DNA of 64,000 nt from Algoriphagus sp. AK58 (GTDB lineage Bacteria > Bacteroidota > Bacteroidia > Cytophagales > Cyclobacteriaceae). The notes beneath the pieces are model-generated. The model saw only the letters and a list, made by a program, of their open reading frames with translations, was not told the DNA's origin and did no database searches. The position numbers and the translations under genes were made by a program. Shown here piece by piece: positions 17,312 to 26,228 of the stretch; the stretch's first letter is position 1; every line of letters begins with the position of its first letter. Location of the stretch: NCBI RefSeq assembly GCF_014324365.1, contig NZ_QEIG01000005.1, positions 124,001 to 188,000 on the forward strand, written 5' to 3'.

Positions 17312-19578
17312 TGAATGATCAGGACAGATGGTGCTTCGGTAAGCCATAGATTTTTGGCCTCAGTCAGCTTCCTCCATCCATCAAAGGAGACGACCATAAG
17401 GTCTTGGGTGGACAAAAAGGATGGGGTCAGGTTTTGCTCTTTAATCACCTGAATATGATTAGGCGCATAGTGACCAAGAGCCCGAATGGATTCCTTGATT
17501 TCGTGGGCGGAATTGATTTGGTTTTCGGAATCTATCATACTGACTTGAGCCCCTGAGTTTCTGATCCATTTTTGTACATATCCCATCAGAAAGGCATCTT
17601 TTTCGGAGAATAAAGGGATAAAAATCTGCTCAGCTTTGCTCAACCCCTTGTCGATCAAAATTCCAACCGGGACTTTGCTTCCTCGGATGATCGTTCTCGT
17701 CCGATCATCAAGAGGCAAATTTTCAAAGAGATTTTCCTTGCCTCTGACTTGATTCAGCAGGTTTTCGGGATTGATGATTTTGGTCGTAAATCCCAATATT
17801 TTCCCCAGAATGCTTCCTTCAAAAATGGACTGACCCACGCCTATGAGAAGAAGATCGAAGTCTCCGGAGTTGGCCACTTCCACGATATCGTTTTCAATAT
17901 CGGTGGAAGGCTTAAATAGTGTCGTCACTTTTTGACCTATTCGCTGAGATTCTTGGATCAAAGGCGCAAAGCTTTCTTTCTCATAAGTTTCTGTATTGAA
18001 ATAGGTGAGTTCGTCTGCCGGAGTCAAATGCATGGCAGTTAGCGAAGAATTCCGTTGAGTAGTTCCTATCAGACTGTGGGCGAGTCTGACTAAGGATTTT
18101 CCCCGCTCAGGCATGCCAAATGAAACCAAAATCCGATAGGTCGATTTTTGAATTACTTCTTGGGGTACCAAGGTTTGATCTTTTGGGAATACCTTCTGGA
18201 TGAGATCAATGGCTGGCCCAGTCATAAAGGTGGTCAATAAGGCCATGATGACCATCATGGCAAAAATCTCTGGGGTCAACACCCCCAAATCATACCCGAT
18301 ATTCAGGACAACCAATTCCATCAGCCCACGGGTATTCATCAATGCGCCGATGGTGAGACTGTCTTTCCAATTTTGGCCTACAAACTTCGCTGCTACGGCG
18401 CTTCCGATAAATTTGCCTACTACCGCAACCCCAATGATCCACAGGGTGATCACCCAAAGTTGAGGATCATTGAGCAATCCTATCTGAGTTCGCAATCCGG
18501 TGTACACAAAAAACAGGGGCAATAAGAGCACAAGGGCAATATCTTCTATTTTTTCGACGAAAATATTTCTGAATTTGGTGTTTTCAGGCATGATGGCTCC
18601 CGCCATAAACGCTCCAAACAAGGCATGAATCCCAATGATTTCCGTGGCATAGGAGGAGAGAAGCAGGGTGATGAAGAAAATGGCCACCACAGGTTTGCTC
18701 AGGTTTTCCTGTGAGGTGTGCAGGTCACCAATGCGTTTCAAAAATGGCCTTACTACTTTGATCATCAGGAATACGTAGCCTACAGCAAGTCCGATCACAT
18801 ATAGGGAACTCAGGAAGGATCCCGCTTTGACGATGGCAATCACGGCTGCAAGCAAACACCAGGCTGTAATATCATCTGCTGCGGCACAGGTGATGACCAC
18901 AGTTCCCAGACGGGTTTTTTGAATGCCTCTTTCCTGTACAATTCTGGCCAAAACCGGAAACGCTGTAATGCTCATGGCTATTCCCAAGAATAGGGCAAAG
19001 GATAAAAACTCGATTCCTTCAGGAGCAAAAGCATCATAGATAAAATAGGCCAAGGCCATTCCCAAGGTAAAGGGGAAAAGAATACTGGCATGGGAAATGA
19101 CCACCGCATCATGCGCTTTGTTGCGGAGGACTTTTAGGTCGAGCTCCATGCCCACCACAAACATGAATAAAATCAATCCGATTTGGCTTAGAAACTCAAG
19201 GTTTCCAAGAGAAGAAATAGGGAAGAGGGAGGAGGAAAACTCCGGGAAAACGCTTCCTAATAAGGAGGGACCCAAGAGAATTCCTGCAATTATTTCTCCT
19301 ATGACCGTAGGCTGCCCCATTTTTTTGAACACCCAACCCATAGCTCGGGCAACGGTAATGATGGAGACAATCTGAGCCAGAAGAATGGCCAAGGGATGAT
19401 GGATATTGTATTGCATCGATTCCAAAAAATCTTTCCAAGCCGAGCCATTGGGGTTGACTTCTCTGGAAGATAATGCTGGATTCAAGGCTGACCCTAGTTC
19501 TACAATCAGGTACATCAAGCCCCCGAATACAAGAATAATGATCAGGTAAAAAATGGTATTTCGGTGGACCTTCCTCAT
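17296..19578 (-). CDS. CPA2-family cation/proton antiporter
   Basis: 760 residues. The N-terminal part (about 10-440) has some 13 membrane spans with CPA2 signatures: MGQPTVIGEIIAGILLGPSLLG, LFMFVVGMELDL and the ion-site segment ITCAAADDITAWCLL. The remaining 300 residues are soluble with two universal-stress-like halves (YRILVSFGMPERGKSLVRLAHS and DFDLLLIGVGQS), a layout found in bacterial KefB/NhaS-like exchangers. It probably exchanges sodium or potassium for protons and its cytoplasmic domain may sense nucleotides. It is alone on its strand, with about 200 bases between it and the regulator gene upstream. Confidence 0.9.
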   Translation of the reverse strand: MRKVHRNTIFYLIIILVFGGLMYLIVELGSALNPALSSREVNPNGSAWKDFLESMQYNIHHPLAILLAQIVSIITVARAMGWVFKKMGQPTVIGEIIAGILLGPSLLGSVFPEFSSSLFPISSLGNLEFLSQIGLILFMFVVGMELDLKVLRNKAHDAVVISHASILFPFTLGMALAYFIYDAFAPEGIEFLSFALFLGIAMSITAFPVLARIVQERGIQKTRLGTVVITCAAADDITAWCLLAAVIAIVKAGSFLSSLYVIGLAVGYVFLMIKVVRPFLKRIGDLHTSQENLSKPVVAIFFITLLLSSYATEIIGIHALFGAFMAGAIMPENTKFRNIFVEKIEDIALVLLLPLFFVYTGLRTQIGLLNDPQLWVITLWIIGVAVVGKFIGSAVAAKFVGQNWKDSLTIGALMNTRGLMELVVLNIGYDLGVLTPEIFAMMVIMALLTTFMTGPAIDLIQKVFPKDQTLVPQEVIQKSTYRILVSFGMPERGKSLVRLAHSLIGTTQRNSSLTAMHLTPADELTYFNTETYEKESFAPLIQESQRIGQKVTTLFKPSTDIENDIVEVANSGDFDLLLIGVGQSIFEGSILGKILGFTTKIINPENLLNQVRGKENLFENLPLDDRTRTIIRGSKVPVGILIDKGLSKAEQIFIPLFSEKDAFLMGYVQKWIRNSGAQVSMIDSENQINSAHEIKESIRALGHYAPNHIQVIKEQNLTPSFLSTQDLMVVSFDGWRKLTEAKNLWLTEAPSVLIIHPIED

Positions 19579-19782
19579 AACGGGTATGCTTTGGTCCGGG
19601 AGAAAGAAACAAATGGCTTGATCTATTGACCGATGAGCTATCTGTTTCTGTTCCCCGGGTATGGGTTTTGGTTGGTAGACAAGGATAAATTTGGCGGAAA
19701 ATCTTTTTAATTGAATTTACCCTGTACCTGATGAAGTATCTTTTGCATCAAAAGCCAAAAAAAATGTAACCAATCCATCCAG

Positions 19783-20496
19783 TCAGGATTGAATCCTGGC
19801 CATAAACTCCATCCGGAATTTTTCACCCAAAGTCAGGGTGATCGGCTTGCCTTGGTCGTTGGTCTGATGCGTAGTGATTTCGTCGTGTATGAAATAATGA
19901 ACCTGATCCAACCTGACTAATTCTCCCTTGTTTACTTGGATCATTTCCCCTTGAGAAAGTAAGGCGAGCAGCGCAGAAATGCTTTTGTTCTTTATCAGCA
20001 CCTGAGATCCATCCTGAAGCGTTACCACTTTGTCCCGGCTATCACTTTGGGAAGTTTGAATGATTGCGATTTGATTAAGGGGTAAAATAGTTTTGCCCTT
20101 CGGTGTATTGAAGGCGACCAGTTTGGTGCCAGGGGTTTGGATTTTGTCTCTGACTTTTCCGATTGCCTGGACAAGTCGCTCTTGAGAAACTGGTTTTCGG
20201 AGGTAATCTACCGCATTGAGGTCAAAGGCCTCCGGAGCATAATCGCGGTAAGCCGTGGCAAAAATCACAGGAATCCCCGCAATAAGGTTGGCAATCTGAA
20301 GCCCATTGAAATGGGGCATTTCGATATCGATAATGCAAAAATCCACTTCAAGACTTTTAATTTGAGCTACGAAAAGGGAGGGATCGGCAAATGCTTTGAC
20401 GACTTCCAAGTCAGGGACTTGCTCGCATAAAAGTTTGAGATAGGCCAAACCCGGGAGTTCGTCATCCAAAAGAGCACATTTAAGAATTTTTGCCAT
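19783..20496 (-). CDS. LytTR-type response regulator
   Basis: 237 residues: receiver domain (about 1-125) with acidic pair DDE near residue 11, phospho-acceptor Asp57 in CIIDIEMP, the conserved Thr/Ala region FATAY and Lys in YLRKPV; then a LytTR DNA-binding domain (about 140-235) with VNKGELVRLDQVHYF. Its start overlaps the end of the histidine kinase gene by 17 bases, so the two are translated together as a two-component system. The target genes cannot be read from the sequence; the neighbouring antiporter is one candidate. Confidence 0.92.
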   Translation of the reverse strand: MAKILKCALLDDELPGLAYLKLLCEQVPDLEVVKAFADPSLFVAQIKSLEVDFCIIDIEMPHFNGLQIANLIAGIPVIFATAYRDYAPEAFDLNAVDYLRKPVSQERLVQAIGKVRDKIQTPGTKLVAFNTPKGKTILPLNQIAIIQTSQSDSRDKVVTLQDGSQVLIKNKSISALLALLSQGEMIQVNKGELVRLDQVHYFIHDEITTHQTNDQGKPITLTLGEKFRMEFMARIQS

Positions 20497-21196
20497 GGGG
20501 CTGTATGATCAAATGAGCGATAAATTTGTCTTCCTCGGTGTATCTTTTCAGCGAGTGTCTTCCGGGATGAAGTATTTCCAATCGTTGTTCCAAGGTATGG
20601 CTTCCTATCCCGCTTTGTGGCTTTTTGATGGGAGACTTTTGAGAAACTTTGTTTGAGACCAGCAAGGAAAGCGTTCCTTGGTTCCAGGCAAGATGGATTC
20701 GGATAAATGAATCCTGACTTTGTAGATCAGTATGTTTGAAGGCATTTTCGATCAAATCTACCAAAATCATTGGAGCGATGGATTTTTGGTGATACCCTTC
20801 ATCCTCTTCAATTTTGACTTTGACTTGCAGCTCAAACAGGGGAGAGAGCTTTACTTTGTTGATCTCAATGAGGTTAAGTGCAAACTGTATTTCTTGTTCA
20901 GGTGTCACTGGTCCACGATTGCTTTCATAGAGGATATAATCCAGGACATTGGCCAGCTTGTCCAGCGATTGATAGGTTTGGAACGCATGGGATTGGATGG
21001 AGTTTAGCACATTTTTGAACAGGTGAGGATTCAGCTTGGCTTGAAGATTCTCCAATTGTATAGGCTCTACCTCTTGTTGCAGGGAGTTAAGCTTCGCTTT
21101 TGTCTGTTCCAGTTCCTTCACTTTCCTCGAAAGCTGAAAATAGAGACTGATCACCAAGATCAGGAGAAGGCAGACAGATAGGGCTAGGTAGATCAT
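20480..21196 (-). CDS. LytS/YehU-type sensor histidine kinase
   Basis: 238 residues, short for a kinase. One N-terminal membrane helix (about 2-20) and a short coiled coil are followed by the His_kinase domain with LNPHLFKNVLNS, phospho-acceptor His58. The ATPase part has the N box APMILVDLIENAFKHT and a G-box region SGIGSHTLEQRLEILHPG. There is no large sensor domain, so the signal may come from another membrane protein or from the membrane itself. Overlaps its response regulator by 17 bases. Confidence 0.92.
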   Translation of the reverse strand: MIYLALSVCLLLILVISLYFQLSRKVKELEQTKAKLNSLQQEVEPIQLENLQAKLNPHLFKNVLNSIQSHAFQTYQSLDKLANVLDYILYESNRGPVTPEQEIQFALNLIEINKVKLSPLFELQVKVKIEEDEGYHQKSIAPMILVDLIENAFKHTDLQSQDSFIRIHLAWNQGTLSLLVSNKVSQKSPIKKPQSGIGSHTLEQRLEILHPGRHSLKRYTEEDKFIAHLIIQPHGKNS

Positions 21197-21498
21197 AAAA
21201 AAGGAAAGCTGGTAAATTCCTTCAAATTAAAGGACCAACCAGCCAAACCGAAAGTATTTTTTATGGATATACGGAACTTTGCCAGTAGCTCATCTTAAAT
21301 AGTTGAAGATCAAGATTACGACAAGTTTTTGTAACTCTTCGGTCATCGGTTGCCTATGCTGAGCACCTTACCGACGAGAGTCGGTAAGTTCGAAGCATCC
21401 GACCAAAATTTACGGGGAAATTCGTCGACTGGCAGAATAACGTATAATTAGATTATTTCTTTCTGTTTCCGGGGAGTTCTCCTTTCTGCCGCGGATAC
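21197..21498. other. Intergenic region with a structured palindrome
   Basis: About 300 bases between the kinase gene and the preceding gene on the same strand. The visible structure is the stem-loop at 21367-21388 and its outer pairings. No open frame was judged coding. The kinase promoter should lie in the right-hand part next to 21197. Confidence 0.5.
21367..21388. repeat. Perfect stem-loop in intergenic DNA
   Basis: 9-bp stem CTTACCGAC / GTCGGTAAG closed by a GAGA tetraloop. Further pairings flank it: ATGCT (just left) with AGCAT (just right), and GGTC with GACC outside these. There is no T run, so it is not a standard terminator; it could be a structured leader or a remnant of a mobile element end. 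Confidence 0.6.
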
Positions 21499-21887
21499 CT
21501 ATTTCGCTTTTTTATGAAATTTATATCCCATTCCTACAGAACCTATCCAAGTGTCGGAAGCCTCCTTGTGGAAAAAAGGAGCAAAAAACACCAGGTTTTT
21601 ATAATCAATTCGGGGAGCGACACCCAACCGGGCCCCAAGATTTCCATTCAATAAATAGAGAGAAGGAAATGCTCCAAGTCCTACTTTGAGGTCTGGATTT
21701 AGGTTTAAAAATAAAGCTGGACCTCCCACATTCATGGAGTAAAAGTCCTTCCCAAATGAGAATCCAAGCATTCCTTCCAAACTGATGGTGAAGTCCTTTT
21801 TTTCTTCCGAAGTATTAACAGTCTGGCCAAAACTTTCTTGAATTCTTAAACCTAGTATTGCAAAGAATAGAATGATATGGCTTTCAT
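21499..21887 (-). pseudogene. Small outer-membrane protein gene with frameshift near its start
   Basis: The 93-codon frame starting at 21780 encodes a glycine/aromatic barrel-like C-terminus (ARLGVAPRIDYKNLVFFAPF ... GMGYKF). The same frame stays open upstream and encodes what looks like the end of a signal peptide (HIILFFAILGLRIQESFGQ), but it has no start codon. An ATG at 21885-21887 lies just before it in another frame and closes after 11 codons; one extra base a few codons after this ATG would give an intact exported protein of about 128 residues. So the gene is either a recent frameshift pseudogene, a sequencing error or uses a rare start. Confidence 0.6.
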
Positions 21888-22082
21888 GTGTTTATAATTT
21901 GATTTTCATTTGCCTCATAGCCTGTCCCGATTTTTCATCGGGAGAATGCCCTGGATAATCATTTCCTTGTGTGAGAAGCAATTTCTCATGGGCATTTCAT
22001 ATTTTGATGAATTGAAGTGAAATGATTCTTGGTCGACTTTGATTTTCAAAATGGCTTTTTATAACATGCCCATTTACTTGGC

Positions 22083-24710
22083 TCAAAATGCATATCGGAA
22101 AGTCATTCCAAATGTCAATGGATCTCCCAATACTGCGGCATAATGTCCCGCATTGCCGGCAGCCGGCAGAAGTTGCTCATAATAGTTTTGGTTGAGTAGG
22201 TTTCTGGCCCAAACAAAAGCAGAAAACCCTTCTGTTACCCTAAAGCCTGTACGGGCATTAACCAAGGCATAGCCCTCTACATTGAGGTAGCGAGAAGGAG
22301 AGGGGCTTGAAGAAAACTCTGATCGGTAAAAAAGGTCGGTTCCAAAAAAGAAAGTACCTGACTTTTTGAAAAACTTGGCTGGTTTGGAATATTCTCCACC
22401 CAAGGTTCCTGCCCACTTGGAAACACCAGGTAGTCTTCCCCCCGAAATATCCTTGAAAGCAGATTCTCCCCCGGTTTCCTCCAAAGGAACGGGTGCATTG
22501 GGGAAGGAAACATAAATGGCATCGGTGTAGGCCAAAGCAGCGTTGAGGTAGATGAAGGGACTAAGCCTTACATTTCCGTCCAGTTCCAAACCGCTTACCC
22601 GTACTTCTTCTGCGTTAGCCAAGTAACCCCGATTGACTCCCACCTCTGCGGTCTGTACCAAAGTCTGGTAATCTTGGATGTTGGTATTGAAAAAGGTGAC
22701 ATTGAGAGAAGATCCTTTGACCGGAGTAGTTTTTACTCCCAATTCGAAGTGCCTGACAAATTCCGGCTTCACCTCAGCAAGCTCCAAAAGGGGCTGACCA
22801 TTGGCGGTGGGAAGTCCCCCGAGATTGATTCCCACAGGCTTGTAGCTGGTAGAAAAGGTTCCGAACGTGTTGATTTTATCATTGAACTGGTAGGTGAGGG
22901 TAGCTTGCCCAGACCAGTTTTGATCTTCTACGTCAGCGACAAACTGTTGTGGGGCATATACCGAGCGCTGGATAGCCAGCAAGGCAGGATCGGTGGTTTG
23001 CAGTCCGCCGTAAGTCTCCCGATTGAAATCAACCGATTTTTGGTCGTAATTAAATCGGATTCCCGGCAGGAAATGGAGTTTTTCTGTGATCGCCCAATCA
23101 AGTTGTCCAAAAAGTGCCGCACCCACGGACTCCAGGGTCGAATAGGTTCTGATGCCATAACCATCCAATAAGCCCGGAGTAGCCCATAATGGGTTGGTAG
23201 AACTCTGGGAAAACCGCCACTGTGCAGCGCCGGATTCTTCGGTATGGTAGGGGCTGGTTTTTAGATTTTGGCTGAGAAAAAATACTCCGAAGACACCGCT
23301 GAGTTTATTGGAGAAATCCCCTGCATACCGGATTTCCTGAGAAAACTGCTCATGTCTGGATGGAGCTTGAGACAGTGACAAAACGGGTAAGCCAGTAAAA
23401 TCCCGATCGTTGGAAGGACCCCAGTTCCAATATCTCCAAGCCGTGGTAGAGGTTAGAATTCCTTCTCCCAAGGTAATATCAGCATTGAGGGAAACCCCTC
23501 CCAGGTCATTTTTGGATCGCCAAGGGGTGTCATGATCTACTTTTCGGTCAAAGGCATTTCTGGAGGGGAGTTGGTAATTAAGGTCCGAAATGATCTGCTC
23601 AAACCTTCTGTAAGGGGCGCGTTGGGTTTCTACCACGCCTGCCACTACCTGTGCGTATCCGTCAGGCCGCTGAGAAGTGGCGTCTCCAGCCAAAATGATT
23701 TCTACTTTACTGGAAGGATTATAGAGTAATTGACCACGAAAGCCGAGATTGTTCAGATCATTGATCATTTTTCCGGTTGCGATATTTTCAATCACACCGT
23801 CTCGCTGGGTACCGGAAAAGGAAACTCGGGCAGCCAGGTTTTTGGTAAGTGGACCGGTTATGGAAGTTTTGGCTTGAATGAATCCATAATTCCCATAGCT
23901 TAATTCCACGGTTCCTCCTGGGGTATAGCTAGGCAGCCTGGTGGTGATATTGAATGCTCCGGCTGTGGTGTTTTTGCCGAATAGTGTACCCTGCGGCCCT
24001 CTCAAAACCTCAATTTGCTCGATATCGATAAAATCCAAGGAGGTGGCAGCCGGTCTGGCGTAGTAAACTCCATCCACATAAAATCCTACTCCTGGATCGA
24101 TTCCATCATTGGTCAAGCCAAAGGTCGATCCCAAACCTCGGATATTGAGAGTTGTATTTCTTGGATTGGAGGAGTAAAGCTGAACCGTTGGGACCAGTTC
24201 TTTGACCCGGTTCACATTGAAAGAGCCCGATTCTTCTATCCTTGGGCCACCGACTACAGAAATGGGGATGGGGACTTTCTGCACTTCTTCCGATCTGCGG
24301 CGGGCAGTGATCAATACTTCCGATAGCTCGAGGTCGTCTTCCATTATATAGGTGATCTGCTCTTCGGATGGAGTGGTTAGTTCTGTAGTTATTTCCTTAA
24401 AGCCCACAAAATTTAGTTGAAGGATTGCCGGAAAGGCTTTTGAATAGGAGAGGTCAAACTCTCCCCGTTCATTGGTTAGAGTGTACTGATTGGTTCCTCT
24501 GATGACCACAGTTGCGCCGATCAGGGGTTCGTGCTTGCTGTCCAATACTTTTCCTTTAATGGATGATTGGGCCCAGCCGGCTGAAAAGCCTCCAATAAGC
24601 ATAGTTAAAATAAGAGATAAGGTTTTCAATGGATGGATAGGTTTGAAAGTTATACATAATCTATATATCCTATAAAAAAGATAGGAATTATAGACAAAAG
24701 TAATTTTCAC
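22083..24710 (-). CDS. TonB-dependent outer membrane receptor
   Basis: About 875 residues. Order: signal peptide, carboxypeptidase-D-like beta domain (about 50-125, IKGKVLDSKHEPLIGATVVI), plug domain (about 145-260, PISVVGG... DGVYYARPAA... EVLRGPQGTLFGKNTTAGA), and a 22-stranded barrel ending in FGMTFRYAF. It imports a siderophore or other large ligand using TonB energy. No SusD partner is adjacent, so an iron or vitamin ligand is more likely than a glycan. The start is unsure: the ATG at 24710 gives 27 odd residues before the signal peptide, and a TTG at 24629 gives a standard one (KTLSLILTMLIGGFSAGWAQ). A divergent Rrf2 gene may control it. Confidence 0.9.
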   Translation of the reverse strand: MKITFVYNSYLFYRIYRLCITFKPIHPLKTLSLILTMLIGGFSAGWAQSSIKGKVLDSKHEPLIGATVVIRGTNQYTLTNERGEFDLSYSKAFPAILQLNFVGFKEITTELTTPSEEQITYIMEDDLELSEVLITARRRSEEVQKVPIPISVVGGPRIEESGSFNVNRVKELVPTVQLYSSNPRNTTLNIRGLGSTFGLTNDGIDPGVGFYVDGVYYARPAATSLDFIDIEQIEVLRGPQGTLFGKNTTAGAFNITTRLPSYTPGGTVELSYGNYGFIQAKTSITGPLTKNLAARVSFSGTQRDGVIENIATGKMINDLNNLGFRGQLLYNPSSKVEIILAGDATSQRPDGYAQVVAGVVETQRAPYRRFEQIISDLNYQLPSRNAFDRKVDHDTPWRSKNDLGGVSLNADITLGEGILTSTTAWRYWNWGPSNDRDFTGLPVLSLSQAPSRHEQFSQEIRYAGDFSNKLSGVFGVFFLSQNLKTSPYHTEESGAAQWRFSQSSTNPLWATPGLLDGYGIRTYSTLESVGAALFGQLDWAITEKLHFLPGIRFNYDQKSVDFNRETYGGLQTTDPALLAIQRSVYAPQQFVADVEDQNWSGQATLTYQFNDKINTFGTFSTSYKPVGINLGGLPTANGQPLLELAEVKPEFVRHFELGVKTTPVKGSSLNVTFFNTNIQDYQTLVQTAEVGVNRGYLANAEEVRVSGLELDGNVRLSPFIYLNAALAYTDAIYVSFPNAPVPLEETGGESAFKDISGGRLPGVSKWAGTLGGEYSKPAKFFKKSGTFFFGTDLFYRSEFSSSPSPSRYLNVEGYALVNARTGFRVTEGFSAFVWARNLLNQNYYEQLLPAAGNAGHYAAVLGDPLTFGMTFRYAF

Positions 24711-24867
24711 AATCTTGATTCAAAAAGAAATCGATAAAATTTTCGAGAATTATTTTTGAAGGCCGTTTTTGGGTGGTTTAAAAGGCTTTTTTGTCAAAAA
24801 GTAAATCTATTCATGAAGCCAAATTTCTTTTTTTGTACTTTAATGGCATCACCAGTAGCCAAGATTC

Positions 24868-25284
24868 ATGCTATCCAAAAAGGCAAAATACGCGATCAAA
24901 ACCATTCTTTTTCTTCAGGATCATCCTGATTTGTTGCCTATATCCGCCAAGGCTATCGCTGAAAAGGAGCACATTCCTTACAAGTTTTTGGAAAATATCC
25001 TCAGGGATCTGAAGTCTCATCAATTGGTGAAGAGTATACGCGGAGCTGAAGGAGGCTATGCCTTAGCCAAGGATCCTTCTCAGATCAGTATTGCGCAGGT
25101 AATGCGTGCTATGGATGGACCGATTGCTTTGATACCTTGTATTTCGGAGCGATTTTATGAATCCTGCGCTGAATGCGAAGACGAAGAAACTTGCAGGATC
25201 CGCAGACTATTTGCGGAAGTGCGTACTGAGATGGTCGAGATATTGGAGAGACCGATTACGACGTTAGCCAAGGAAAGAGAATAA
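24868..25284 (+). CDS. Rrf2 family transcriptional regulator
   Basis: 138 residues. Winged-helix DNA-binding domain (about 1-75) with the family hallmarks ISAKAIAEKEHIPYKFLENILRDLKSH (given in part: PYKFLENILRDL) and the wing RGAEGGYALAKDP. The sensing loop carries four cysteines, Cys91, Cys100, Cys103 and Cys109. IscR and NsrR use three cysteines here to hold an Fe-S cluster, so cluster binding is plausible though spacing differs. Divergent from the TonB receptor with about 157 bases between, so it may control that gene in response to iron or redox state. Confidence 0.88.
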   Translation: MLSKKAKYAIKTILFLQDHPDLLPISAKAIAEKEHIPYKFLENILRDLKSHQLVKSIRGAEGGYALAKDPSQISIAQVMRAMDGPIALIPCISERFYESCAECEDEETCRIRRLFAEVRTEMVEILERPITTLAKERE

Positions 25285-25285
25285 T

Positions 25286-25315
25286 AGCAAAAGGGGCAGA
25301 ATGGCCCCTTTTGCT
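25286..25315. terminator. Strong hairpin between convergent genes
   Basis: Perfect 12-bp stem AGCAAAAGGGGC / GCCCCTTTTGCT with a 6-base loop, two bases after the Rrf2 stop and 8 bases before the end of the opposing gene. The stem holds T-rich arms on both strands, so it can serve both genes. Confidence 0.82.
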
Positions 25316-25323
25316 TTGAGAAT

Positions 25324-25668
25324 TTATTTTTTTGTCACTTCTGGAGTGATCATATAAATGCTTTGAGACTTGTAAGCAGCCAAAAAGGACGTGTTTTCGA
25401 AGGTCTGGTTAAACTGCTCCTTAAGGACTTCCCAGCTACCGTAGAATTCCGCCACCACTTCCAGGTTTTTATTGACCAGGATAATGCTGGGCTGAGGCTT
25501 GATTTTTTCAATTTGAACTGTAATGGGTTCCAATAATTCGGATTCGCTTACGAGTTTTACTTTTGATTCTTTAGCGCTTGCCTGATTAGATGCTCCTGCT
25601 AGGAAAGCCAAGAATACTAGTCCGAGGGCTAAGAATTTGCTGCCTGATAAAATCCTATTATTCCACAT
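25324..25668 (-). CDS. Small exported protein, unknown
   Basis: 114 residues with a long signal peptide (cleavage near ASA-KES). The mature 80 residues are mostly charged with a short central segment SIILVNKNLEVVAEFYGSWE and no recognised domain. The lone gene lies between a terminator and a 190-base AT-rich stretch. Function unknown. Confidence 0.6.
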   Translation of the reverse strand: MWNNRILSGSKFLALGLVFLAFLAGASNQASAKESKVKLVSESELLEPITVQIEKIKPQPSIILVNKNLEVVAEFYGSWEVLKEQFNQTFENTSFLAAYKSQSIYMITPEVTKK

Positions 25669-25861
25669 GATTTTTTGATTTTGGTTTGTTAGGAAAACTA
25701 ACAGATCTAACGGGCTAGCTTACTTTGGGTTTCTTTTAGCAATCAAAAAATCAAAATTATATTCATAAAATATTTTTATTTAATTTTATTTATTCTGTGT
25801 AATGGGTGAAAAGTGTTTATTTTGAAATAATATTCTGTTTTTTTTATAATTCAATTTTGTC

Positions 25862-26227
25862 TCAAATCATATAAGGCAAATAAATGAAAGCGGCAATCAC
25901 CAATGCTGTCAAGGCGGCAAAAGTCACCGCCCCGGAAGCCACGTCTTTAATGATTCCAATTTTCGGATGATAGTCAGGATGAATGAAATCGCAGATTTTC
26001 TCGATGGCTGTATTGAGACTTTCTGTACTTAGCACTAAGCCTATGGCTACTATCTGCCAAACCCATTCCTCCCTTGTAATGCCAAGGTAAAATCCCAAAC
26101 CTGTGAATATCCCTGATATAATCAGCTGGGAAATGATGGCATGCTCGGTTCGGATCAGAAAAAAGAATCCTTTGAAAGCGTATCTAATGCTTTTGACACG
26201 GCCCCAAATGAAGTGTTTCAAAGTCAT
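25862..26227 (-). CDS. dgkA: Diacylglycerol kinase (DgkA family)
   Basis: 121 residues, the usual size of this small membrane kinase. It has three membrane helices and the family motifs ESLNTAIEKICD (about 70-81) and KDVASGAV (about 94-101), where the glutamates bind metal and ATP. In Gram-positive relatives these enzymes act on undecaprenol; in Bacteroidota the substrate (diacylglycerol or undecaprenol) is not certain. The stop-start distance to the cyclophilin gene on the same strand is one base, so the two are coupled. Confidence 0.9.
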   Translation of the reverse strand: MTLKHFIWGRVKSIRYAFKGFFFLIRTEHAIISQLIISGIFTGLGFYLGITREEWVWQIVAIGLVLSTESLNTAIEKICDFIHPDYHPKIGIIKDVASGAVTFAALTALVIAAFIYLPYMI

Positions 26228-26228
26228 A

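Noticed and set aside
21925..21943. Hairpin TCCCGAT / ATCGGGA upstream of the TonB receptor stop region
   Set aside because: Seven-base stem without a T run on the minus strand; too weak to call as the receptor gene's terminator or other element.
24791..25012. 73-codon frame overlapping the Rrf2 gene start in another frame
   Set aside because: Overlaps a clearly coding gene and has no features of its own.
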